The translations under genes and the position numbers were made by a program. From Phytophthora hibernalis (Eukaryota > Oomycota > Peronosporomycetes > Peronosporales > Peronosporaceae), in the NCBI GenBank assembly GCA_012656075.1, contig JAAKBF010000003.1:62001-126000 (forward strand): a stretch of 64,000 nucleotides of DNA, given 5' to 3'. Positions 56,284 to 64,000 of this stretch are shown piece after piece (within the stretch, counting starts at the first letter, position 1; each line of letters starts with the position of its first letter). Below the pieces are notes generated by a model. The model ran no database searches and was not told where the DNA came from. It saw only the letters and a program-made list of their open reading frames with translations.

Positions 56284-57528
56284 TCACAAACGCTTCACAC
56301 GTTTGTTGCTGCGAGGACTGCTCCAGGACCCAGCCTTATCGCTCTGGTTGGACGCGCCGACTAACTTTTGCGGCTCTTGGTTCTCTCCGTCTTCTTCCTC
56401 CTCGGGCTCGGCACTTTGACGCTTTTCTCCGTGGCCGGTCCACCGAGGGCTTTTCCGAGTCGTTGCTGGTTGTTGTTGAGCGTCGGTCATTCCTACAAAC
56501 CACTCGTGCGCACACACCTCCTCAGCCGTTGGTCTTTCACGAGGGCTAACACGAAGCATCCAATCCAGCAGAGCGCTCAGTTCCAGCGGCAGTCGATTTT
56601 CCTGGCCCCACGTCCGAAGTAGTTCACGAATCGAGCCACCAGGCTTCGACACGAGGCGGAATCGAGCGTCCGCATCGCTCGCCTTCTCGAACGGTGGGAT
56701 CCCCGTCACCAAAACGAACAGAATCACGCCAAGAGACCACATATCCGCCTGCAGACCATTGTAGCAGCCATACGTCTCGCTATTCTCGTTGCTTGTGGCT
56801 GCATCTGTGCGACAGGGTGGACGCGAGAACACTTCCGGGGCCATGTACAAAATCTTGCCTACTCGTGCACCGAAGCAGCGTGGTCCGGATGCACTTGCAA
56901 GTCCAAAATCGGCCAGTCGACAACGACGGAAGCTGTCCAGCAGTACGTTCTCCAGTGATAAGTCGCGGTGCGCTACGTTCCGTGCGTGTAGGAAGCGAAC
57001 GGCGTAGGCGATCTGTACGAAACAGGACCGCGCCATGTCCAATGGTAGTCCACTCGGTTGGTCGTCACCTCCTGATTGAGCAGCTACATGAGAGAACAGG
57101 TCTCCGTACGGACAGTAGTCGAACAACAGACACCTCGTGTTCGTCGTCCTATCTACAAAGTCTTGGTGCAGTGCCAACAAGAACTGCTCTCCGTCCACAT
57201 TGGTACGGGTGTCGTCCTCGACCCCGTTGCTCCAAACAGGACTCACACTCCAGCTATTAATAGACTCTTGTTCGAAGTTGTCTCGACTGTTTTCGTCTAC
57301 ACACACGCCCGACGAGTAGACCAAGTTGCGTCCGAGCTTGCGAAGGATCTGCAGTTCCATCTCGCCGTCTTCTTGGACAAACGGACCCGTCACCGCGCGA
57401 CGCGCGCACATGTGTGGCAGACTCATGACTTTCAGCGCGTAGAACCGACCGGACGTGCGGTGGCGAACCAGCACCACGCGGCCGTAGATGGCGTTGGCCA
57501 GCGGACGAACGAGGGTCAGCGAGTCCAT
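56284..57528 (-). CDS. Serine/threonine protein kinase, CAMK-like
   Basis: ATG 57528 is preferred over the upstream in-frame extension because the kinase fold starts soon after it (MDSLTLVRPLANAIYGRVV). Catalytic Lys in FYALKVM, catalytic loop HRDLSLENVLLD, DFGLAS, MAPEVF and DMWSLGVILFVLVTG are all present, so it should be active. An insert of about 50 residues before the hinge (near 57250-57400) is long. The C-terminus is acidic (EPEEEEDGE) and ends with a basic SNKRVKRL, a possible nuclear signal. The frame is uninterrupted, 414 residues. It is divergent from START-FYVE gene 1, with 396 bp between starts. Confidence 0.85.
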   Translation of the reverse strand: MDSLTLVRPLANAIYGRVVLVRHRTSGRFYALKVMSLPHMCARRAVTGPFVQEDGEMELQILRKLGRNLVYSSGVCVDENSRDNFEQESINSWSVSPVWSNGVEDDTRTNVDGEQFLLALHQDFVDRTTNTRCLLFDYCPYGDLFSHVAAQSGGDDQPSGLPLDMARSCFVQIAYAVRFLHARNVAHRDLSLENVLLDSFRRCRLADFGLASASGPRCFGARVGKILYMAPEVFSRPPCRTDAATSNENSETYGCYNGLQADMWSLGVILFVLVTGIPPFEKASDADARFRLVSKPGGSIRELLRTWGQENRLPLELSALLDWMLRVSPRERPTAEEVCAHEWFVGMTDAQQQPATTRKSPRWTGHGEKRQSAEPEEEEDGENQEPQKLVGASNQSDKAGSWSSPRSNKRVKRL

Positions 57529-57924
57529 GGCAGCGCAGATAGAGAAGTGAGGATGGATATTCCGAGCTCCCAGAGTCTTCCAGGCGCGACCGCTCGAACT
57601 ACAGCGACCTAAAACGAGCGCTACATGTAAAGAGTATTTTGGCGACCTTCTTGTCGAACGTGACCAAACATGGCAAACGTAGCGCTGAATCACAGCCTTC
57701 AACTTGACTCGGGGCGGAGACGCTCGTCGAAATAGCGAGGTGGTCTCTTCACCGTCTTATGACAACTGCATCGGAGACCGTGGTGTCGACAATCATGCCT
57801 CTGTCTTTCACAATCGACGAAGCGTCAAGAGCTGGTTTTCGATGGGGAGCTGCGGCCCCCGTCTCCAAAGACGCTGTAGACCACAACTCGACAATACGAG
57901 AGCACGCGGAACTCCGGCGTAGTG

Positions 57925-59079
57925 ATGGTTTCGCGATTCGGTGGGCCCGTTCAAGCTCTTGAACTGACGGATGAAGAAGAGCAGCAGAGCTACGAACGCG
58001 CCGCTCAACTGCTTGATCGGACGCTGCGCAGTTTTGATGAGCGCGATGTCAAGGGGGAAGATGGTCGTCTGCACCACTCAAAGCTAGAAAGCGCACATTG
58101 GAAGCTGATCAAGACCCAAGCGAACACCTCGATGTACGTCGAGCACAGCAGCAGCAGAAACCATCGCGACGATAACCTCTTGGCCGATGAGTGGGAGAAC
58201 CCGGTGGCAGTTCTTATGGCAGGGACGATTCGAGGTGATCTTGACGAAATCATGCTCGGTTTGAAGGCGCTTGACGCCAACAGCATCAGATCTCGAACCG
58301 AGCTGCTCACCAACCACCCCGTAGGCTGCACTGTGTTGGCTGAGCTAGTAGGTCCTACGGAAGTCGATCCGTTCCGATTCCTCGGTGTAACGTGGTTGAT
58401 GTACGAGCAGAGCTGGCCTCTCAAGTCGGTGGTGCGGCCGCGAGACCTCTTGACGCTCACTTCTACCGGCACCATGACACGGTCAAATGGGGACCGCATT
58501 GGCTACGAGGTGGTGCAGCCAGCGAGACTTCACAACTGCTCTCCAATGCCCGGGAAAATGGTGCGTGGCAAAGTCATGTATGCCGCGATCTTCAAACAAC
58601 AGGAGCCTGGAATCGTGGAGATCTATATACCCACGTACATCGAGACGCAAAGTGCCTTTCTGGACAAAATGGTCGTTAGTATCACGTGGAAAGCGACAAT
58701 CGGTTTCTGGGATGCCCCTCAACTTGCCGAGATGAAGAAACTGCAGTGGTGCATCGACAACCGCAAGGTGGACGACGAGCAGAAGGTTAAGCAGCAGGAA
58801 CGATCGTCTTCGTCTTGTGGAACTGCTTGCAAACAGTGTTTTGAAAAGCCAAGTAAGATGCGATGGGGTCAGCGCGAACGGAATCCCTGCGTCTTGTGCG
58901 AGGCGCCATTGTGCCCCAAATGCCGCGTGGAACGAACGATCAAGGCAACAGATAAAAAGAACGGGAGACTCAAAGACCACCGAGTCTCAGTATGCCAGCC
59001 ATGCTTGATGTCCGTACAGCAACTTCGACCCACAGACATCGCCATGAAGTACCGCAAGCAGCCGAGCAGGGCACAATAA
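57925..59079 (+). CDS. START plus FYVE-like zinc-finger protein 1
   Basis: ATG 57925 (the frame extends three bases further only through GTG). A N-terminal helix (LTDEEEQQSYERAAQLLDRTLRSFDER) precedes a START-like lipid-binding domain (about residues 50-275; landmarks NPVAVLMAGTIRGDLDEIM, DPFRFLGVTWLMYE, GDRIGYEVVQPA). The C-terminal finger has four Cys pairs (CKQC, CVLC, CPKC, CQPC) as in FYVE domains, but the basic R-x-x-H-H-C-R core is absent, so phosphoinositide binding is uncertain. The family is expanded in oomycetes. The frame is intact, 384 residues. A conserved upstream peptide (VVSTIMPLSFTID near 57783) recurs before the paralogues and may be an unspliced first exon. Confidence 0.8.
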   Translation: MVSRFGGPVQALELTDEEEQQSYERAAQLLDRTLRSFDERDVKGEDGRLHHSKLESAHWKLIKTQANTSMYVEHSSSRNHRDDNLLADEWENPVAVLMAGTIRGDLDEIMLGLKALDANSIRSRTELLTNHPVGCTVLAELVGPTEVDPFRFLGVTWLMYEQSWPLKSVVRPRDLLTLTSTGTMTRSNGDRIGYEVVQPARLHNCSPMPGKMVRGKVMYAAIFKQQEPGIVEIYIPTYIETQSAFLDKMVVSITWKATIGFWDAPQLAEMKKLQWCIDNRKVDDEQKVKQQERSSSSCGTACKQCFEKPSKMRWGQRERNPCVLCEAPLCPKCRVERTIKATDKKNGRLKDHRVSVCQPCLMSVQQLRPTDIAMKYRKQPSRAQ

Positions 59080-60159
59080 TGATCAAACTGATTGAAGCTC
59101 ACCTAACATGAATTTACTGAAGCAACTGCAGAATTCAAACCCCAGTACACGTAATAGCGGTGGACTTCAAGCAGACTTTCCGATCCATCTTGGTGAGCTG
59201 AACAACTGAAACGCTGTGTTCACGGCGGCCACCGTTGGTCCTTGCAAACGAGGCGACCGATTTCGTACATGTATTTCGTGTTACGAAGGAAGACAGGAGG
59301 AATTTGAGAGAAAGAACGCATGCTCAATGAGCTGTTGGTCGTCGACAGTTGAGGTTGAGACTCCGTTGCAGCGTGGAGTTCGGCGTCCCTACTGTGTATG
59401 TACTGTACTATGATATGCAAGGTCAATGCAAACCGAAAACGAGACTCACGCTCTCATCAGTAGCAAAACATTGATTTGCGAAGATACCTTACCACCGCTG
59501 GCAGAACCTAATACTTCGTACTGTACATGCATGGCTTTCCTCCGTTCTGCGGCCATTGCCACCTTGCAATATCCCGATCCCAGTACATGTACGTGCATGC
59601 ACATGTCAATATGCATCTTGGCAGAAACTCACACATGACACTACTACACAAGGATATCAACTGCTCTGCAGAAATCTCGAAGGCTGCACTCAAGCTGATC
59701 GAGTCGACCAACTTGGTCACCAAGCGAGTGCAGGCCTATCGAATATTTTACTACGAAGTACAACGCGGGACAAGAAGGAAGTCGACCATTGCGTTGTGGA
59801 TTCATCCACAGCTGAGAAAGGACCGACTGCTGCGAATGCTCAATCAGCTGAGGCTTTGCGGCAGCGTACAGTTGAAGTTGCTGTCATATTCTGATTAGAC
59901 CCGGGTCACTGAGCGCCCCCATCATGGCGGAGCGGAGACCATGGTCTTGCCAATCATGACTGTGCATTTCACCATCGACCTCGCTCAAAGCCCTCGCTTA
60001 CGGTCGGGAAGACCGCCACCATCATAGCCGCGTCCGTTTGTCCTGTTTTCGGCGGCACTCGATTCGCTCCATCACTTCGCGGCCTGAGATGGAGTGGAGG
60101 TTCTCCCTCTGTAGACCATAATTGAATCATCCGACAGCACAAACAGCTCTTGACCATTG
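59080..60159. other. Intergenic between START-FYVE genes 1 and 2
   Basis: Short overlapping plus-strand frames at 59527-59898 and 59556-59894 look weakly protein-like (for example KKEVDHCVVDSSTAEK) and could be a small frameshifted gene; no family was recognised. Near 59945-59985 the peptide MVLPIMTVHFTID matches the upstream peptide of gene 1. Confidence 0.35.
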
Positions 60160-61341
60160 ATGTTTCCCCGAGGTGGTCCCTTTCAGACCTTGACGCTGAC
60201 GGAGGAAGAGAAACAGCACTTCCACGATTCTACCGTCCAGCTACTCGATCGGACACTACGCAGTTATGACGAGCGAGACGGTCAGGGCGAAGACGGTCGG
60301 TCCACAACTCCGCGTCACCACTCGAATCTCGACAGTTCACGCTGGAAGCTGCTCAAAACGCAGGCGGACGCGTCGCTCTACACGGAACGCAGCCACAGCG
60401 TTCACCAAGACCTCAACCTACTCGGTGGTGAGTGGGAAAACCCGGTTGTCATCTTCATGGCGGGGACAATTCGTGGCAACCTGGATGAGATCATGCTTGG
60501 CGTGGAGACTCAAGACACGAACAGCTATTGGACTCGAACCGAATTGTTCACCAAACAGCCTGTAGATTGCGCTGTCTTGGCCGAGGTGTCGGGCCCAACC
60601 GAAGCTGATCCGTTCCGGTTTCTTGGTATCACGTGGATGATGTACGAGCACAAATGGCCGCTCAAGACAATGGTCAGACCGCGAGACTTCGTGGGGGTAA
60701 CGTCGACCGGAACCATGACGCGCGCGAACGGTGATCGCATCGGCTACGAAATGGTGCAGCCAGCGAAGCTTGAAAAGTGTCCTCCATTACCGGGCAATGT
60801 GTTCCGAGGAAAAGTGATGTACGGCACCATTTTCAAGCAGCAGGAGCCTGGCGTCGTGGACGTCTTCGTCCACACGTACGTGGAGACTCAAGGTATGATT
60901 TTAAACAAGTTGGTGGTGAACATCACGTGGAGGGGGACGATCGCGTATTGGGATGCCCCGCATCTCGCCGAGCTGAAGAAACTCCAATGGTGTATGGACA
61001 ACTGCAGGTCGGAACGTCAAAAGGAACAGCAGCGAGCATCTTCGTCGGCTTTGGGTGTCTGCAATCAGTGTTTCGCGAGACGGAGTATGATGAAGCGCTG
61101 CAATGCCATGGATGAGGACGAGAGCAACTGTTGCATCTTGTGTTCGTCGCCCACGTGCTGGAAGTGCCGCATGGAGAAGACCCTAAAAGTACCAGACGAG
61201 AATAACGAAAGACTGAAGGACCAACTCGTGGTGCTGTGCCAACCATGCTTGATGTTCGTTCAACGGCTTGGAGCCGTTGACATCGCGAGGCTCAATTACA
61301 AGCAGCGAGTGCATGATCGTTTTCGCCGTTCGAGTGGCTGA
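60160..61341 (+). CDS. START plus FYVE-like zinc-finger protein 2
   Basis: ATG 60160 starts GGPFQTLTLTEEEK. Same layout as gene 1: N-terminal helix, START-like domain (NPVVIFMAGTIRGNLDEIM, DPFRFLGITWMMYE, GDRIGYEMVQPA), then a four-pair Cys finger (CNQC, CILC, CWKC, CQPC) again without the basic FYVE core. The frame is uninterrupted, 393 residues. Close similarity to gene 1 along the whole length shows tandem duplication. Likely a cytosolic or endosomal lipid-binding protein; the role is unknown. Confidence 0.82.
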   Translation: MFPRGGPFQTLTLTEEEKQHFHDSTVQLLDRTLRSYDERDGQGEDGRSTTPRHHSNLDSSRWKLLKTQADASLYTERSHSVHQDLNLLGGEWENPVVIFMAGTIRGNLDEIMLGVETQDTNSYWTRTELFTKQPVDCAVLAEVSGPTEADPFRFLGITWMMYEHKWPLKTMVRPRDFVGVTSTGTMTRANGDRIGYEMVQPAKLEKCPPLPGNVFRGKVMYGTIFKQQEPGVVDVFVHTYVETQGMILNKLVVNITWRGTIAYWDAPHLAELKKLQWCMDNCRSERQKEQQRASSSALGVCNQCFARRSMMKRCNAMDEDESNCCILCSSPTCWKCRMEKTLKVPDENNERLKDQLVVLCQPCLMFVQRLGAVDIARLNYKQRVHDRFRRSSG

Positions 61342-61512
61342 ATCTGCTCGGATGGTGCGTGATTCTTCCGGCGTTGCACTGCCACGATATCGGAGACCAT
61401 GTTGAAGTAAGTGGTCCGCAGGTGTTTGAAGTTGGAAGGAGGTCTCGGATCGAGCTGCCAGTCCTGCATTTACTCGACGTCGCTGGGGTGAGTTTGCTGT
61501 TAGTAACCGGAG

Positions 61513-62581
61513 ATGAAGCTCTTGTTGCTGGTCGCTGTCACTCTTGGCTGCTTGTTCGCTGCTGACAGCGTTGACGGAGCAGAAGAGATCACCACCGCGC
61601 CCGATGCTTCCACGACAGCACCGACTTCTTCCAGCCCCACCGGTTTGACGTGTGGTTCTCAGCTCAAGAACATTTACTCACGGCTTCAACCTCCAGACGT
61701 CGACTGTGAGCGACGCTGCGACGTGCTGTGACCTCTGTTCTGCATACAACGGATGCGTGTTGTACACGTACTTCCATTCGTCCAGCACGGGCCAAAGTCT
61801 CTGCTATCTCAAGAGCGGAGCTGGAGATAAGACTAACTACGCCGACAGTTCGAGTGTCACGGCCGTGTCGGCCTTCATGATCTCAGCCACCTCAGCTCCG
61901 ACCCCACAACCAGCTCACCAACGCCGACGACTGCGACCCCGTCAGTATGTAATGAGCAGCTAGAGGGTGTGTTCTACAGCGACTACACCATCTACGAGTT
62001 TTCCACCGACTCGGCCGACGAATGCTGCGAGTACTGCTCGCAACTGGCTGGTCAAGGCTGCGTGCTCTACACGCTCTACGTGTCCAAGAGCGACGGTGTA
62101 CAACGCTGCTTGTTGAAGAGTGCTGTGGGCACCACAACAAACTACACGAACTCGGACGACCTGACTGTCGTCTCGGCCTTTCTCCCAGAATCGCAGATAC
62201 CTACGCCCACCCCGACATCAGAGTGCACCGTAGCCGAAGGTCAGTACTGTGGGAACGCCCAGGGAACGACGTGCTGCGAGTCGGACAGCTACTGCCAGCC
62301 TTGGAACGTAAACTACTACCAGTGCATTGGTCTTCCGGATGGCTGTGGCAATCTGGAGACGGACGTCGACTGCAACGGCAACGACTTGAGCAGCGCCTTG
62401 ACGCTGTATCCGTGGCTCTGCTGCTCACTGTGTCAGACGACCGACGGCTGCAACGCCTACACGTTCGTAAACTTGGACCCTGCAAGACCGACGTGCTACA
62501 TGAAAGACAAGTGCTGCCGGACGCGTGACCAACGTCGGAGCTCTATCTGGTGTGCCGCTGAACAAAGCGACATCCATCTGA
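61513..62581 (+). CDS. Secreted CBM1 and PAN/Apple protein, CBEL-like
   Basis: ATG 61513 begins a clear signal peptide (MKLLLLVAVTLGCLFAADS) and a Thr/Ser-rich linker. Three PAN/Apple-like Cys-rich units follow (CCDLCSAYNGCVLYTYF, CCEYCSQLAGQGCVLYTLY, CCSLCQTTDGCNAYTF). Between the second and third is a CBM1-like cellulose-binding unit (GQYCGNAQGTTCCESDSYC through YYQCI). CBM1 plus PAN is the plan of CBEL, the cellulose-binding elicitor lectin of Phytophthora cell walls. The frame breaks at about 61665-61685 (one extra base or two missing), at the CCCC run 61902-61905 (one missing) and at 62503-62506 (one extra base or two missing); the end at 62581 assumes these are corrected. Confidence 0.7.
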
Positions 62582-62951
62582 GACTTTGGTAGGGTGCAAC
62601 AACGCACGTGTAACTCGAATTGAAAGTTGTCATGTCGGACAAGGTTGTGCTGTATAATAACTCACTGGAGCAGACGGCAGCACTCCACTTGATTCACTTG
62701 ATCACGAAGTCTCATGACATGAGTCAGACTTGTATGTTTATTTACAACTGCTGTCGCGATGGCGGCGACGTCTCCTATCTCGACGGATTGGTCTTTGGAG
62801 CTCTCTCGCCAATCAAGTGGATCAATGGACAAGTTCGCCATCACCAAAGCCGGGCGACATCTCCTCGTCCTGTCTGGAGCTTCACACATGGCTCGCCTCC
62901 AGTAGAGCTCCAGCTGCTCACGCTCACGCTCTCTGCTTCACGTGAGTTCTT

Positions 62952-64000
62952 ATGCCAGCTGTGGTGCTTCCTGTCATGGAGCTCACAACCGAACTGAACA
63001 GCTCAACAAGAGGAGCAATGGCCCCCAAAGGTGCTCCGTTCCAGACACTAAAGCTCATGGTCGACGAGGAGCAGCACTGCAGAGACCGATCGTTCCAGTT
63101 GTTGGACCGGACGCTACGCAGCTACGACGAACGTGACGGTCAGGAAGACAATCGTCGACCCTCAGACCCGCTTCACCACTCCAGTCTGGACAGCACTCGC
63201 TGGAAACAACTCAAGACGCAAACCAACGCTTCACTCTATGTCGAACGCAGCAACAGCGTCCATCGAGACGACAACATCCTCGGTGGTGACTGGAAAACCC
63301 GATGGTGTTCCTCATGGTGGGGTCCATCCAGGGTGATCTGGACGAGGTGATGTTGGGCGTGGAGACACCGATCATCGCTAGTCTTCGAGACCGGAAGGAA
63401 GCTCTGGCCATGCATCCTGTAGACTGCGCCGTCTTGGCCGAACTAGCGGGTCCGACGGAAGCCGACCCCTTCCAGTACACTGGCATCCAGTGGATGTACT
63501 TTCAGCACGGCTGGCCGCTCAAAGCAGTGTCGTCGCCTCGGGATTTCGTGACGCTCGCATCTAAAGGCACCGCGCGCCAACGGTGACCGTATCGGCTACC
63601 AAGTGGTGCAGCCGGCCAAGCTTCCTCAATGTCCTCCATTGCCGGGGTCCATGCGTACGAACCTCATGTACGCCGCCGTCTTCAGGCAGCAGGAGCCCGG
63701 AATTGTCGACATCTTCGTTCAGACGTACATAGAGACCATGAGCACTCTACTGAACAAGGTGGTGGTGTCGGCCACGTGGAAGTCTACATTGGACTTGTGG
63801 CTCGCACCGCAGTTCGCCGAGATGAAGAAGCTGCAGTGGTGCATCGCCAACTGCAAGGCGCAGCGTCGGCAGCTACAACGACAGGTGTCTCCATCAGCTA
63901 AAAATGTCTGCAAGCAGTGCATTGAGAAACGGAAGATGCGCGGCAGTGACATAGAGGACAAAACTTCGTGCGTTCTCTGTGTGTCGCCCACGTGTTCAAA
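62952..64000 (+). CDS. START plus FYVE-like zinc-finger protein 3 (partial)
   Basis: ATG 62952 starts VVLPVMELTTELN, the peptide found upstream of genes 1 and 2, here in frame with the main body (GAPFQTLKLMVDEEQ). The START-like domain and the first half of the finger (CKQC, CVLC, then SPTC at the window edge) follow. One base is missing at the AAAA run 63294-63297, and about five bases are missing near 63568-63575 relative to the paralogues (the ACCATGACG region). The second loss is not a homopolymer error and may be a real mutation. The gene runs off the window end. Confidence 0.7.

Noticed and set aside
1..64000. CRISPR array, bacterial operon or riboswitch
   Set aside because: No regularly spaced repeats, no ribosome binding sites or polycistronic layout; introns and eukaryotic families show a eukaryotic genome.

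Overview
The window looks like nuclear DNA of an oomycete, most likely Phytophthora or a close relative in the Peronosporales. The evidence is gene content: a Crinkler-type effector kinase fragment, two AA17-type LPMO genes, a CBM1 plus PAN/Apple secreted protein resembling CBEL, a tandem family of START plus FYVE-like proteins, a tyrosine-kinase-like kinase, short introns (about 55-85 bp), and initiator/FPR-like core promoter motifs upstream of both LPMO genes. No species can be named from sequence alone.

Layout. (1) 1-1206: end of a Crinkler-like gene, cut by the window edge and frameshifted. (2) 1207-20860: a transposon graveyard. It holds a Crypton relic, a pogo-like element with perfect 25-bp TIRs, DDE and hAT relics, and a 5.6-kb hAT element (10972-16569, 8-bp target duplication with one mismatch) that carries two younger TA-flanked insertions. 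(3) 20861-24569: a small island with a BAH-domain gene and an oligopeptidase B-like gene, convergent. (4) 24700-50000: a second transposon region with MULE, pogo-like, mariner-like and Ulp1-carrying relics, two MITEs with recognisable target duplications, and a pair of 471-bp inverted repeats. (5) 50105-64000: a gene-rich block with a TKL kinase, two tandem AA17 LPMOs, a Ser/Thr kinase, three START-FYVE paralogues and a CBEL-like gene inserted between paralogues 2 and 3.

The right-hand block combines secreted plant-cell-wall-acting proteins (LPMOs, CBEL-like protein) with signalling and lipid-binding proteins. That is typical of gene-sparse, effector-rich oomycete regions; no operon logic applies. 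Nearly every multi-domain gene is broken by one-base frame shifts. Most are single-base deletions and many fall in homopolymer runs, so assembly error is a serious alternative to gene decay and should be settled first.

Long stretches without recognisable genes (1207-1979, 5854-7803, 9061-10657, 16578-20860, 24891-26217, 29578-32774, 39541-41360) hold only short or stop-rich reading frames.
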